A stretch of 64,000 nucleotides of DNA from Brevibacillus ruminantium (lineage in GTDB: Bacteria; Bacillota; Bacilli; Brevibacillales; Brevibacillaceae). The position numbers were made by a program, and so were the translations under genes. Location of the stretch: contig NZ_CP098755.1 of NCBI RefSeq assembly GCF_023746555.1, forward strand, positions 5,295,001 through 5,359,000. The letters run 5' to 3'. Below the pieces are notes generated by a model. It worked only from the letters and a program-made list of their open reading frames with translations. It ran no database searches and was not told where the DNA came from. Below are positions 52,608 through 62,367 of the stretch, one piece after another (positions within the stretch are counted from its first letter, which is position 1; each line of letters opens with the position of its first letter).

Positions 52608-53834
52608 ATGACGTTGGACCCACTTTTTTCCTCACGCTGTCAAGCGGCCTGGAAAACGGGGATTCGGTACGCCAAGCAGGCCGTTTCCGGCAGTAATTCT
52701 TTGGGGCTGGCCGTGCTTTACTTTGCAGCAGCCTTCCTTTATACGAAGACAACCGACTCCCTGTCCGCCACCATCTGGACGCAGCTTGCCGCCGCCCTGT
52801 TGACAGCAGGGTTGGTAGCTCCTGCCTCTGTTCGGACATTCCTGCGAAAAGCAGATCTTGCCCTGCTGGCACCCTCACCCTATCCTATGGTGAGTTATCT
52901 TCGCTCTGCTTTTCTTTACAGTCTCCTGCTCCAATTGGCCAGCATGCTGCTGCTTGCTGCCATCGTCAACCCGTTGTACGTCCAGACGGCCCGGTCGCCA
53001 CAGAGCATTCTGCTGCTGGCGGTCTGCTTGCTCGTGCTCAAAGCGTGGAGTGTCGACCTGCATTGGCGTCATCTGCGCCTCAAACGCGACTCACTTTTGC
53101 TGCTCCTGATCAGGTGGGTGCTCGTCTCGCTCTTTTTGTACGGACTGTGGACGAGTTCCTACCTCTATTTGGGCGGCTCGCTTCTGCTCATGGCTATTCT
53201 AACCATCCAGGCCGCGGCCGGCTCCGCCAGGTACCACCTGCCCTGGCTTGAGCTGATCGAGCGGGAAAACCGGAGGATTGACCTGTACTACAGCGTACTG
53301 AACCTGTTTATCGACGTACCTCACAAGCGCAAAAAAGTTCGCGGCAGAGCCTGGGCTGTCTATCTATTTGATCGCTTGACCGGGGCCAAAAGGGATGCCT
53401 ACCTCTTCCTGCTGGTGCGGCATGTGATCCGAACAGGTGAAACCTTTGCGATCTACCTGCGACTGTCTGCTGTCGCACTGGTCATATTGGCGTGGGCACA
53501 GTCACCAGTCCTGATGTACGCCCTCTGTCTGCTCAGCCTTGCTGCGGCAGGAAAACAGGTGACCCAGCATATTCGCACGATCATCCATCCGCCCGCCATC
53601 CGCCTATTGCCGATCTCATCCGGGCAACGGCAAAAAGCGGCGATGCGGCTTTGCCTGGCCATACTCGGATTGTTGGCTGCCGGTTTGGCTGTGGTCATCC
53701 TGAGTAAAGCCGCACCCGTTTTGCACAAGCTGGCTCTCATCGCAATCTGCCTCATCTGGTCAGCCATCCTGACACTGTACTTTCTGCGAAACCAGACGGC
53801 TTCGCCTACATATCATAGTCTTCCAAAACACTGA
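52608..53834 (+). CDS. ecsB: ABC transporter membrane subunit EcsB
   Basis: This is the membrane partner of EcsA (408 residues) with about eight helices in two groups separated by a charged cytoplasmic loop (FIDVPHKRKKVRGRAWAVYLFDRLTGAKRDAYLFLLVRHVIRTGE). That loop pattern is typical of EcsB. ATG 52608 is nine bases after GGAGG, which overlaps the ecsA stop. No ecsC follows; instead the last 29 bp overlap the end of a convergent LysR gene. Confidence 0.9.
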   Translation: MTLDPLFSSRCQAAWKTGIRYAKQAVSGSNSLGLAVLYFAAAFLYTKTTDSLSATIWTQLAAALLTAGLVAPASVRTFLRKADLALLAPSPYPMVSYLRSAFLYSLLLQLASMLLLAAIVNPLYVQTARSPQSILLLAVCLLVLKAWSVDLHWRHLRLKRDSLLLLLIRWVLVSLFLYGLWTSSYLYLGGSLLLMAILTIQAAAGSARYHLPWLELIERENRRIDLYYSVLNLFIDVPHKRKKVRGRAWAVYLFDRLTGAKRDAYLFLLVRHVIRTGETFAIYLRLSAVALVILAWAQSPVLMYALCLLSLAAAGKQVTQHIRTIIHPPAIRLLPISSGQRQKAAMRLCLAILGLLAAGLAVVILSKAAPVLHKLALIAICLIWSAILTLYFLRNQTASPTYHSLPKH

Positions 53835-54711
53835 AGAATTTTTTCAAAAACTCACAAAACAGACGTTCCGTGGGTGGCAATTCCCGGTCAGCCGGGATGA
53901 TAAGGCCCACGGTTCTCGTCACGCTTGGCTCCGTTACCGGGATCATGACGGTATTGCGTGGCCGGTTGTCCGTCAAGGTAATCTCGGGCAGCAGCGTCAC
54001 GCCCAAACCGGCGGCAACCAGCCCCTTGATCGCATCGATATCCTCTCCTTCAAAGGAAACCGTCGGACGAAAACCGAGCTGACTGCACGCATTGACGACC
54101 AATTCCCGCAAAATAAACCCTTCCGGAAACAGGACAAATGCCTCCTCCCGCAGTTGCCCGAGCTGGAGCGACTTTTCTCTTGCCAAAGGATGGTGCCGGG
54201 GAAGCAGTGCGACGATTTTCTCCAGGAACAGCGTATGGCAGATCACCTGCTTTTCTTCTTTCGGCACCGGGCCCAGCAGCGCGATGTCAATCTCCCCTTT
54301 GATCACGGCTTCAATCAGCGACCGGTACGATCCCTGCCGCAAATGGAACTGGACATGGGCATGCTGCTCCCGAAACGCTGAGATCACGGTAGGCAGCGTA
54401 TAGGCTGCCAGACTGCTGGGAAAGCCGATGCGAATCGTCCCCCGCTCCGGGTCCAAAAACTCCTCGATCTCGCGCTTTGCCTTGTCGATTACCTTCATCG
54501 CCTGCACCATATGATCCAGAAACAGCTTGCCGATTGGAGTCAGCCGCACATTTCTTCCGTCCCGGATAAACAGATTTACCCCCAATTCCGCCTCCAGATT
54601 GACAATCTGCCTGCTGACAGCAGACTGAGCTACATGCAGGGCATGCGAAGCCTCGGTCACATGTTCTCTTTTGGCCACCTCGATGAAATACTGAATTTGC
54701 CTCAGCTCCAC
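53806..54711 (-). CDS. LysR-family regulator, GltC-like
   Basis: This 301-residue regulator begins MELRQIQYFIEVAKREHVTEASHALHVAQSAVSRQI, like GltC and its relatives, with a C-terminal effector-binding domain (IRIGFPSSLAAYTLPTVI and GLVAAGLGVTLLPEI). The GTG start follows AAAGGAG. It is divergent from glutamate dehydrogenase, and a role in controlling glutamate metabolism is likely from that pairing. It overlaps the convergent ecsB by 29 bp. Confidence 0.88.
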   Translation of the reverse strand: MELRQIQYFIEVAKREHVTEASHALHVAQSAVSRQIVNLEAELGVNLFIRDGRNVRLTPIGKLFLDHMVQAMKVIDKAKREIEEFLDPERGTIRIGFPSSLAAYTLPTVISAFREQHAHVQFHLRQGSYRSLIEAVIKGEIDIALLGPVPKEEKQVICHTLFLEKIVALLPRHHPLAREKSLQLGQLREEAFVLFPEGFILRELVVNACSQLGFRPTVSFEGEDIDAIKGLVAAGLGVTLLPEITLTDNRPRNTVMIPVTEPSVTRTVGLIIPADRELPPTERLFCEFLKKFFSVLEDYDM

Positions 54712-54906
54712 CTCTCTTCTCTCTCCTTTCGTTCATTCATCTCATTTCGGCATTAATCTTATCTACATTCTATATTGTTTCGATTAATTCAGACAGATAA
54801 AATAATTTTGTACCCGTTCTTCCTTTGTCAAGAACGGTTCGCCTATGAATGATTTGCATGTAGAGAATACTTAGAAAATACAGAAATAGAGAGAGGGAGA
54901 AGAACC

Positions 54907-56184
54907 ATGGCCATTACTCAGGAGGTTTTACAAAGCGCAGGAGAAAACCTGAACCCGTATGAAATTGTACAGTCGCAAATCGAAACAGCAGCCGCATTGC
55001 TCGGCTTGGAGCGCGGCGTTGTCGAGATCTTGAAAAAACCAAAACGTGTGATGTACGTTTCCTTCCCGGTAAAAATGGATGACGGCAGCGTACGCGTTTT
55101 TGAAGGATATCGTTCCCAGCATAATGATGCTATCGGACCGACAAAAGGCGGCATTCGCTTTCACCCGGATGTGACGCTGGATGAAGTCAAAGCCCTGTCC
55201 ATGTGGATGACGTTCAAATGCGGCGTCGTCAGCCTGCCATACGGCGGAGGCAAGGGCGGTGTCGTGTGCGACCCCCATGACTTCAGCAAAGCCGAAGTCG
55301 AGAGAATCAGCCGCGGCTTCATGGAAGCGATCGCCGAAATCGTCGGCCCCGAAAAGGATATTCCGGCTCCGGACGTCTACACCAACCCGCAAATCATGGG
55401 CTGGATGATGGACACCTACAGCCGCATCAAAGGCGCTTACAGCCCTGGCGTCATTACCGGCAAACCATTGATTATCGGCGGCTCCAAAGGACGCAGCGAA
55501 GCGACTGCCCGCGGCTGTGTCTACACGATCGAGGAAGCGCTCAAAGACGCTGGCAAACCGCTGCAAAATGCCACCGTCGCCATTCAGGGCTTCGGCAATG
55601 CCGGGCGCATCGCTGCTGATCTGTTGTCTGGCCTTGGCTGCAAGATTGTAGCCGTCAGCGACTCCAAAGGGGCACTCTACAATCCCGCCGGACTGGATCT
55701 GGCTGAGGTAGAGCGTCTGAAAGACACCTCGACCATTCTCGATTACGATGCCCGCTATCGTCTGCAAAATCCGGAAGAGCTGCTGGAGCTGGATGTTGAT
55801 ATTCTGGTGCCGGCTGCTCTGGAAAACGTCATCACCCGGAAAAATGCTCATAAAATCAAAGCGCGCATCATCGCAGAGGCAGCGAATGGCCCGACGACAC
55901 CAGATGCTGACAAGGTGCTGCATCAAAACGGCGTGCTCGTCATCCCGGATATTCTCGCCAACGCTGGCGGTGTAACCGTATCGTATTTTGAGTGGGTGCA
56001 AAACCTGATGAATTACTACTGGAGCGAACAAGAGGTCAATCAAAAATTGCGCGATGTCATGACGCAGTCCTATCAGGCAGTCCGCTCTATCGCAAACGAG
56101 TACAAAACAGATCTGCGCACCGCCGCTTACATGATCTCGCTGAAGCGCATTGCCGAAGCGATGAGGGCAAGAGGCTGGGTCTGA
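54907..56184 (+). CDS. gudB: Glutamate dehydrogenase
   Basis: The enzyme interconverts glutamate with 2-oxoglutarate and ammonia. The 425-residue length fits the RocG/GudB group. Visible are the glutamate-binding KGGIRFHP and catalytic-lysine PYGGGKGGVVCDP, PAPDVYTNPQIMGWMMD, and the dinucleotide fold VAIQGFGNAGRIAADLL. The ATG follows AGAGGGAG. RocG and GudB cannot be separated by eye, so the symbol is tentative. The neighbouring GltC-like regulator suggests catabolic control. Confidence 0.92.
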   Translation: MAITQEVLQSAGENLNPYEIVQSQIETAAALLGLERGVVEILKKPKRVMYVSFPVKMDDGSVRVFEGYRSQHNDAIGPTKGGIRFHPDVTLDEVKALSMWMTFKCGVVSLPYGGGKGGVVCDPHDFSKAEVERISRGFMEAIAEIVGPEKDIPAPDVYTNPQIMGWMMDTYSRIKGAYSPGVITGKPLIIGGSKGRSEATARGCVYTIEEALKDAGKPLQNATVAIQGFGNAGRIAADLLSGLGCKIVAVSDSKGALYNPAGLDLAEVERLKDTSTILDYDARYRLQNPEELLELDVDILVPAALENVITRKNAHKIKARIIAEAANGPTTPDADKVLHQNGVLVIPDILANAGGVTVSYFEWVQNLMNYYWSEQEVNQKLRDVMTQSYQAVRSIANEYKTDLRTAAYMISLKRIAEAMRARGWV

Positions 56185-56237
56185 TCCCGCTCCCTGGAAA
56201 ACATACGCGAAAGGCCATCGATTCCTTTGGATATACG

Positions 56238-56271
56238 AAAAGCCGCCTGGCATCAGCTTGGCGGCTTTTTT
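56238..56271 (+). terminator. Terminator after glutamate dehydrogenase
   Basis: AAAAGCCGCC pairs with GGCGGCTTTT and is followed by more T. Confidence 0.9.
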
Positions 56272-56329
56272 CTGTGAAAACGCGTCTCCCCTCAGCGGGG
56301 AACCAAAACTTCGACGTTTTGCGCGGGTA

Positions 56330-57835
56330 CTAGAAATTCCCTCTGTCTCGGTCTCTGTCGCGATCTCTGTCTCTTCTGTTTCTGTTGTTTTGCGGCGCTC
56401 TGCCTTTGGAATGACCCGCTCTTGCGTAGCCGCCGCCACCACCAGGACCGCTCCGTTTTGCACCGCTGCGCGGACCTCTGCCTCGTGGAAAATCCATCAT
56501 TTTCTTCTTGCCGACGCGAAGCGGCGACTCTTCGGTCAACCGAACCGGCGTGGTATCTGGTTCTTTGGTCAGCAGCTTCAAGGCTGCTGCGACCAATGTT
56601 ACGGAATCCGTCTCCTCCAGCAGCTGCTCGGCAAGCGAACGGTACAGATTCAGGGTATCGCTTCCAGCAGTCTCCATCAAACGGTCTACCGTGAGACGCT
56701 GTTGGCCCTCAATCGCCTCAGCCATGGTCGGAACCGGCTTTCTCTCCATCCTGCGGTTGGTCGCCTTTTCAATATAACGCAAATGGTCAATTTCTCTCGG
56801 GGTCACAAGGGTAATGGCTAATCCCGTTTTTCCCGCACGCCCGGTACGGCCGATCCGGTGCACATAGCTTTCCGAATCCTGCGGAATATCGAAGTTGTAG
56901 ACATGTGTAACCCCGCTGATGTCCAGACCGCGAGCGGCTACATCCGTGGCTACCAGCACCTCGATGGTACCTTCTTTGAACTTGCGCAGGACGCTGTCGC
57001 GCTTCGCCTGATTCAAATCGCCGTGAATGCCTTCTGCTCCGTAGCCTCGTTTGTTCAGGGCCTCAGACAATTCGTCGACACGACGCTTGGTTCTGCCGAA
57101 AATAATGGCCAGCTCGGGAGAATGAATGTCGAGAAGACGGCACAATACGTCAAACTTCTGTTTCTCCGGAACTTCCATGAAATGCTGCTGGATATTGGGA
57201 ACGGTCAACTCCTTCGCCTTGATCGAGATCGTGACCGGGTCTTTCATAAAGTTGCGGGCAATCTCCTGGATCGGACGCGGCATGGTAGCCGAGAACAACA
57301 GGGTTTGGCGCTCCTCCGGCATCTCTTTCAGGATCGCTTTGATATCATCCACGAAGCCCATATTCAGCATTTCATCGGCTTCATCCAGGACAACCATTTC
57401 CACACCGTGCAGTCGAATCGTTCTGCGATTCATATGATCCATGAACCGGCCTGGGGTCGCTACGATAATTTGCGGATGCTTTTTCAAAGCCCGAATCTGG
57501 CGCTGGATATCCTGACCACCGTAGATAGGCAGCGCTGTTACTTTTTTGTACTGACCGATCTTGTTCAGTTCTTCTGCTACCTGGACGGCAAGCTCCCGGG
57601 TAGGCGTCAGGACGACAGCCTGAATCAGATCCGGCTCATCACTTACCCGCTCCACCAGCGGGATGCCGAAGGCCGCAGTTTTTCCCGTACCGGTCTGCGC
57701 CTGTCCAATCAAATCCTTGCCCTGAAGGACGGTCGGAATCGTTTCCTCTTGAATCGGAGTGGCCTCTTCAAAGCCCATGTCACTCAGGGCCCGAGCCACC
57801 AAATGATCGAGCCCAAACTCATAAAATGTTGCCAA
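56330..57835 (-). CDS. cshA: DEAD-box RNA helicase, CshA-like
   Basis: This is an ATP-dependent RNA helicase of 501 residues linked to RNA turnover and cold growth. All core motifs are present: Q motif region [42 protein letters not shown] and [11 protein letters not shown]. The C-terminal tail is Arg/Gly-rich and ends in a run of Arg-Asp repeats (from a short DNA repeat at 56337-56375), expected to bind RNA non-specifically. The start is TTG 57835 after AAAGGAG. A Csp gene lies just upstream with its own terminator. Confidence 0.94.
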   Translation of the reverse strand: MATFYEFGLDHLVARALSDMGFEEATPIQEETIPTVLQGKDLIGQAQTGTGKTAAFGIPLVERVSDEPDLIQAVVLTPTRELAVQVAEELNKIGQYKKVTALPIYGGQDIQRQIRALKKHPQIIVATPGRFMDHMNRRTIRLHGVEMVVLDEADEMLNMGFVDDIKAILKEMPEERQTLLFSATMPRPIQEIARNFMKDPVTISIKAKELTVPNIQQHFMEVPEKQKFDVLCRLLDIHSPELAIIFGRTKRRVDELSEALNKRGYGAEGIHGDLNQAKRDSVLRKFKEGTIEVLVATDVAARGLDISGVTHVYNFDIPQDSESYVHRIGRTGRAGKTGLAITLVTPREIDHLRYIEKATNRRMERKPVPTMAEAIEGQQRLTVDRLMETAGSDTLNLYRSLAEQLLEETDSVTLVAAALKLLTKEPDTTPVRLTEESPLRVGKKKMMDFPRGRGPRSGAKRSGPGGGGGYARAGHSKGRAPQNNRNRRDRDRDRDRDRGNF

Positions 57836-57888
57836 TGCGCGTCAATCTCCTTTACAAAAATCTACAGAGCTTACTCATTAAAATGACC

Positions 57889-57930
57889 GAAAAAAAGGGC
57901 TGTATTCCTTGAGTTGGAATAAGCCCTCTT
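57889..57930 (-). terminator. Terminator after the cold-shock gene
   Basis: On the minus strand AGAGGGCTTATTCC pairs with GGAATACAGCCCT, followed by seven T. Confidence 0.92.
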
Positions 57931-57954
57931 TTCCCTGTTTTATATCAGAAGGAT

Positions 57955-58152
57955 TTACAGTTTGTTTACATTTGCAGCTTGTGGTCCGCGGTTGCCTTCC
58001 ACAATGTCAAATTCTACGCTTTGTCCTTCTTCCAGGCTTTTGAAACCAGATCCTTGGATCGCGGAGAAGTGTACGAATACGTCGTCACCATCTTCACGCT
58101 CAATGAAACCAAAGCCCTTTTCTGCGTTAAACCATTTTACTTTTCCGATCAC
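57955..58152 (-). CDS. Cold-shock protein
   Basis: This is a 65-residue OB-fold RNA chaperone. RNP1 is KGFGFIER and RNP2 is DVFVHFSAI; it starts [12 protein letters not shown]. The GTG start at 58152 follows GAGGAGG and gives the normal Csp length; the longer frame to 58227 lies in the untranslated leader. The leader of about 120 bases between promoter and start is typical of cold-shock genes, where it controls mRNA stability and translation. Confidence 0.95.
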   Translation of the reverse strand: MIGKVKWFNAEKGFGFIEREDGDDVFVHFSAIQGSGFKSLEEGQSVEFDIVEGNRGPQAANVNKL

Positions 58153-58281
58153 GATTGTTGCCTCCTCATGTAAACAATTGATAAAAAGCAAGAAACCCTT
58201 CAAAACCGTTTCCGCTTGAAACCTCATGCACGAGGCCGCAAAATCGTTCCCGGGTATTCATGTCTTTTTAACATACATCTT

Positions 58282-58310
58282 ATCATAGCACCTTTTACTT
58301 GATTTAGCAA
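58282..58310 (-). promoter_or_regulatory. Promoter of the cold-shock gene
   Basis: The minus strand carries TTGCTA (58305-58310), a 17-base spacer and TATGAT (58282-58287). It leaves a long 5' untranslated region. The rest of the 58153-58490 interval shows no other gene. Confidence 0.7.
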
Positions 58311-58490
58311 ACACTGCGAATAAGGAAAATACAGTGATTTTACCCATCGAGCGAGTTGAGCCGAAGCCGTCAAAAAAAGGCCATTCTGTGAACACAGCAG
58401 ATTTGCCCGTGATGCCGGTTGAATATCCAGACAAATAATCATACACTTATATCATAGAAAGGCAAACGAGAAGGAGATGACATATCGCTT

Positions 58491-58934
58491 ATGAAAAAGC
58501 TGTGGATGCTGCTCATTGCTTTCGCGCTTCTGCTGACTCCCGTCGGATTTGGCGTTGACCATGCAGATGCCAAAGGCTACAAATCCGGGAAAAAGTCGGT
58601 TGCTCCAACGAAAACAACGCCGAACAAAGCTGATTCCAATGTAAATGCCACTACGAACAACAATACCAATAACACAACCAATGCCACCACTGCCAAAAAC
58701 ACATCGACTGCCGCTCCGAGCAAAGGCGGCTTTATGAAGGGTCTGTTGGTCGGCGGTTTGGCCGGACTCCTGTTTGGCAGCCTGTTCAGTGATCTGGGCA
58801 TGCTTGGCTCCATCATGGGCTTTTTAATCAACGCTCTGGCGATTGTGGCCCTGTTTGTGTTGATCCGCAAAGTTTACCAGCTCTTTAAAAATCAACGGAA
58901 GAAACAGGAAGATTTGAACCCATGGAAAAGATAA
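58491..58934 (+). CDS. Small membrane protein with signal peptide and Asn/Thr-rich linker
   Basis: This 147-residue protein has an N-terminal signal (MKKLWMLLIAFALLLTPVGF), a low-complexity linker rich in Asn, Thr and Ala (residues about 45-80), then a glycine-rich hydrophobic segment, FMKGLLVGGLAGLLFGSLFSD, followed by a second membrane helix and a basic tail. The glycine-rich membrane segment recalls the Tim44-like/COG4395 group. Function unknown. Its last codons overlap the next small gene, so the two are one transcript. Confidence 0.75.
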   Translation: MKKLWMLLIAFALLLTPVGFGVDHADAKGYKSGKKSVAPTKTTPNKADSNVNATTNNNTNNTTNATTAKNTSTAAPSKGGFMKGLLVGGLAGLLFGSLFSDLGMLGSIMGFLINALAIVALFVLIRKVYQLFKNQRKKQEDLNPWKR

Positions 58935-59221
58935 CGGTTCTGGAACAAGATATTATCAATGCCGTGTGCATGCATGTGGCCAGCAAAAAGCAAATCAAGC
59001 CCGAAGAGGTTCTGGTCGAACTGATGTGGGATGAGGAATACGGCTTTTCTGCCGAAGTAGAGGCACTGGGCCGGCAGCAGATATTGGTGGAAATCAATTT
59101 AATCGAAGCGATCCGCTATTGGCTGCAAACCTATATGAATCGCGATCCCTTTGCGGCTCGTCTGGAACTGGTGCTCGACGATGATGAAGGCATCATCGCC
59201 TATGCCAGCTACGGATCATAA
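58922..59221 (+). CDS. YxcD family protein (DUF2653)
   Basis: This is a 99-residue cytosolic acidic protein beginning EKITVLEQDIINAVCMH and containing VELMWDEEYGFSAEVEALGRQQ, the DUF2653/YxcD pattern. No catalytic residues are evident and its function is unknown. The start at 58922 overlaps the preceding gene by 13 bp; AGGAAG is the likely site. A terminator follows. Confidence 0.8.
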   Translation: MEKITVLEQDIINAVCMHVASKKQIKPEEVLVELMWDEEYGFSAEVEALGRQQILVEINLIEAIRYWLQTYMNRDPFAARLELVLDDDEGIIAYASYGS

Positions 59222-59229
59222 CAACCCAA

Positions 59230-59268
59230 CCAACCCGCCTTCCCTGTGAAGCGGGTTGATTTTTTTTG
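59230..59268 (+). terminator. Terminator after the YxcD-like gene
   Basis: CAACCCGC pairs with GCGGGTTG, followed by eight T. Confidence 0.9.
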
Positions 59269-59405
59269 GCGTATAATCATTTCGTAAGAATATTGTAAGG
59301 ATTTTCAAAGACCTTTTGTAAAAAGTCCTCGGTATGATAGAGGTAGCTTTGGATGGGCGGCCATTGGGCCAAACGGAAATCAGGAAACAAGGTGGGGAAG
59401 CAAAC

Positions 59406-60098
59406 GTGTCTAAATACAAGGTGCTCGTCGTGGACGATGAAGCGGAAATCCGCGACGCCATTGAAATATACCTGAAGAATGAAAACATCAAGGTGTTTAA
59501 AGCCGAGAACGGCCTGGAAGCCTTGGAAGTGCTGGAAAATGAGGACCTGCATCTGATCATCCTCGATATCATGATGCCAAAAATGGACGGGATCAAAACG
59601 ACCTTCGCCATACGCGAGGAAAAAAACATCCCTATCATCATGCTCTCAGCCAAGTCGGAGGACACAGACAAAATCCTTGGTCTCACCGTAGGGGCTGACG
59701 ATTATGTGACCAAGCCCTTTAATCCGATGGAGCTGGTTGCCAGGGTCAAATCCCAACTGCGCCGATACACCAGTCTGGGCACCCATGCAGCCAATGATGA
59801 TGAAATTCACGTCAGAGGGCTCGTGCTCAACACGACCAACAAGACTGTCTTCGTCGATGACGAAGAAGTACGCCTCACCCCGACGGAGTACAAAATCCTG
59901 GAGCTGCTGATGAAAAACAAAGGCCGGGTTTTCTCCATCGAAGAAATATACGAGCTGGTCTGGAAAGAACCCTATCTCAACGCCGAAAACACAGTGGCAG
60001 TCCATGTCAGACGGATACGGGAGAAGATCGAGATCAACCCGAAGGACCCGAAATATCTAAAGGTGGTATGGGGAATTGGTTACAAAATCGAAAAATAA
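59406..60098 (+). CDS. OmpR/VanR-type response regulator
   Basis: This is a two-component regulator of 230 residues. The receiver has DDEAE, the phosphorylated Asp in LIILDIMMPKMDG and Lys in VTKPF; the C-terminal winged helix reads VRLTPTEYKILELLMKNKGRVFS and VAVHVRRIREKIE. The start is GTG 59406 after a GGTGGGG site; the frame open to 59334 runs through the promoter region. The sensor kinase start overlaps its end. Confidence 0.92.
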   Translation: MSKYKVLVVDDEAEIRDAIEIYLKNENIKVFKAENGLEALEVLENEDLHLIILDIMMPKMDGIKTTFAIREEKNIPIIMLSAKSEDTDKILGLTVGADDYVTKPFNPMELVARVKSQLRRYTSLGTHAANDDEIHVRGLVLNTTNKTVFVDDEEVRLTPTEYKILELLMKNKGRVFSIEEIYELVWKEPYLNAENTVAVHVRRIREKIEINPKDPKYLKVVWGIGYKIEK

Positions 60099-62253
60099 GC
60101 TGATTCTAACGCTGGCGGCTCTTCTCTTTGTCTGTCTGCCGGCCCTCTCGTTTCTCACTTCGGAAGACATCCTGCAGCGGACCAATTATCTGCAGGAAGA
60201 TCACTACTTTTCCACGGACCTGTTTGAAAATGAACTGAGCCAGTTTGTGGATATTTTAAAAAATTATTATATCGAGTACCGGGCGAATTATCTGCAGCAA
60301 TCCGACGAGGAAAAAGTCGGGGTCGAACAATATGAACGTTTGAAACAAAACTACGAAGAACAAGTAAAGACTGCGCTTGAAGAGACGACCCAGCAATTCT
60401 CCGACCAGATCAAGCATGCGGAAGCTGAGGGCAAGCCTCAGGAAGCAGCCGCCCTGGAAAAAGAACGCGAGCTGCAATTGCAAAAAATACGCCAGGAGCA
60501 TGAACAAGCTTTTCAAAGCCAGATCAGGGAGATCGTCTCCTCCGGTGAACAGGAATTCAAAAATATCCAGCAAAGCCTGGCTCTGCGTGAAGGATCTTTT
60601 CATTACTATATCCGCAACAAAAAAAATGGCGATGTATACGCCAATATTAAAGAATTGCCGACCGCAGCAGAACTGAGATCAGCCTATCTCTACTCGGTCC
60701 GCTTTCCAAACAGTACCACCTCCAATCGCAGCACGCTGACATGGATTAACCAGGATTTTGTCACGAACCAGCTGGAAGGGACGATTGCCGTTCCCAAGGA
60801 CGTACAGGGATACAGCATGATCCATTCCAACGCGCAGTATTATTCATCCATCCGCCTGCGTCTGATCAAAGAATGTGTCCTGCTGGTCATGTTTGTCGCT
60901 GCTACCGTCGCTCTGTTCTTCTACTTGCGCAGGCACGCAGCCGAGCTTACGTTTGTTGACCGGACATTGGCCCTGCTGCGGCGCATACCTATCGATGTCA
61001 GGATGCTTGTGCTCGCTTTTGCCATACTATGCGCCTACATCCTTGCCTCGACCGTCTCATTCTTCCAGCTGCCCATCCGGCCAGAGCAGTTTCTGATCCT
61101 GGGCCTGGAATCCTGTGCGGCAGCTTACTTGATCCTGTGCATATTGGAGGTGGCGAGGATGAGACAGGACAGCACAATCTGGACACAACAATGGAAAGAC
61201 AGCCTGTTCGTCAAATACCGGGAGCTATTGACGGATACCTTTGCCAACCGCAAAATCCTGTTCAAGCTTGTTGTCTCTGCTTCTTTTTCCCTGGCGTTTC
61301 CGTTCGCAGCCATCATCCTCCTGTACGCCCTCGGCAATCACGAGGGAACACTGCTGCTTCTCTCACTGGGGTACTGCCTGTTCTATGTATTCTTTGTACT
61401 GCCCTACATCCTGCGCCGGATCAGTTTGATGAACAAAATCTTTCGCGGGGCCGAAGAGATGGCTTCGGGCAATCTCGACCATCAGATCCATGCGACCGGC
61501 AAAGGAAATCTGTTCCGTCTGGCGAGTAACCTGAACAATATGAAGCAGGGCTTGAAGCAATCACTGGAGGGTCAGATGAAAAGCGAGCGGATGAAATCGG
61601 AGCTGATCACCAACGTCTCCCATGATTTAAAAACACCGCTCACCTCCATCGTCAACTACGTCAATCTGCTCAAGAGTGAAAACCTGAGGCCCGAGGACAT
61701 GAGCAACTATATCGAGATTCTCGACAGGAAAACCCAGCGTCTGAAGGTCCTGATCGACGATCTGTTTGAAGCCTCGAAAATGGCCAGCGGCGCCGTTGAT
61801 CTCCAGCTGGAGAATGTCAATGTTGCCTCGCTTCTCAACCAGGCGCTGGCAGAGTTTAGCGACAAGATCGAGGACTCCTCTCTCACCTTCCGCGTACAGG
61901 TTGAGAATCAACAGATGTACGCCAAGCTGGATGGGAAGAAAACCTGGCGCGTGATGGAAAACCTGATTGTCAATGCCTTGAAATACTCCATGCCAAATAC
62001 CCGCGTCTACATCAGCTTGCACGATGAAGATAGCGCGGTCGTCATGAGCATAAAAAACGTCTCCGCCTACGAGATTGACTTTGACGCCAAGGAACTCTTC
62101 GAGCGCTTCAAACGGGGAGACAAATCACGCCATACCGAAGGCTCCGGCCTTGGACTCGCGATAGCCAAAAGCATCGTCGAATTGCAAGGGGGAAGCCTCT
62201 CCATCGAGATCGACGGCGACTACTTCAAGGTTAATGTGGTCTTTCCCAAATGA
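60076..62253 (+). CDS. Sensor histidine kinase with coiled-coil extracytoplasmic region and several membrane helices
   Basis: This is the partner kinase (725 residues). A first membrane helix near residues 8-28 is followed by an extracytoplasmic region of about 240 residues that contains a long charged coiled coil (about 75-170, Glu/Gln/Lys rich). Several membrane helices span about 265-460, then HAMP-like linker, HisKA with NVSHDLKTPLTSIVNYVNLL, and a HATPase domain (FERFKRGDKSRHTEGSGLGLAIAKSI). The TTG start overlaps the regulator stop. The signal is unknown; the layout is VanS-like only in its kinase core. Confidence 0.9.
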   Translation: MVTKSKNKLILTLAALLFVCLPALSFLTSEDILQRTNYLQEDHYFSTDLFENELSQFVDILKNYYIEYRANYLQQSDEEKVGVEQYERLKQNYEEQVKTALEETTQQFSDQIKHAEAEGKPQEAAALEKERELQLQKIRQEHEQAFQSQIREIVSSGEQEFKNIQQSLALREGSFHYYIRNKKNGDVYANIKELPTAAELRSAYLYSVRFPNSTTSNRSTLTWINQDFVTNQLEGTIAVPKDVQGYSMIHSNAQYYSSIRLRLIKECVLLVMFVAATVALFFYLRRHAAELTFVDRTLALLRRIPIDVRMLVLAFAILCAYILASTVSFFQLPIRPEQFLILGLESCAAAYLILCILEVARMRQDSTIWTQQWKDSLFVKYRELLTDTFANRKILFKLVVSASFSLAFPFAAIILLYALGNHEGTLLLLSLGYCLFYVFFVLPYILRRISLMNKIFRGAEEMASGNLDHQIHATGKGNLFRLASNLNNMKQGLKQSLEGQMKSERMKSELITNVSHDLKTPLTSIVNYVNLLKSENLRPEDMSNYIEILDRKTQRLKVLIDDLFEASKMASGAVDLQLENVNVASLLNQALAEFSDKIEDSSLTFRVQVENQQMYAKLDGKKTWRVMENLIVNALKYSMPNTRVYISLHDEDSAVVMSIKNVSAYEIDFDAKELFERFKRGDKSRHTEGSGLGLAIAKSIVELQGGSLSIEIDGDYFKVNVVFPK

Positions 62254-62258
62254 TGCTA

Positions 62259-62311
62259 CAAGCAAACAGCCCTCGCTTCCTCAAATCAAGGAACAGGGCT
62301 GTTTTGCTTGA
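62259..62311 (+). terminator. Terminator after the kinase gene
   Basis: AAGCAAACAGCCCT pairs with AGGGCTGTTTTGCTT around a 20-base loop. Confidence 0.75.
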
Positions 62312-62320
62312 AAGTGTGCA

Positions 62321-62357
62321 AAAAAACACCTGGAAGCCGCAGCATTCCAGGTGTTTT
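62321..62357 (-). terminator. Terminator after the betaine-binding protein gene
   Basis: AAAACACCTGGA pairs with TCCAGGTGTTTT, with a T run on the minus strand. Confidence 0.88.
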
Positions 62358-62367
62358 CGATAGTCGT

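Noticed and set aside
54928-56463. A 511-codon open frame on the minus strand opposite glutamate dehydrogenase and the terminator region
   Set aside because: It mirrors the gdh codons, has no recognisable domain and runs through a terminator; the plus-strand gene has full family motifs.
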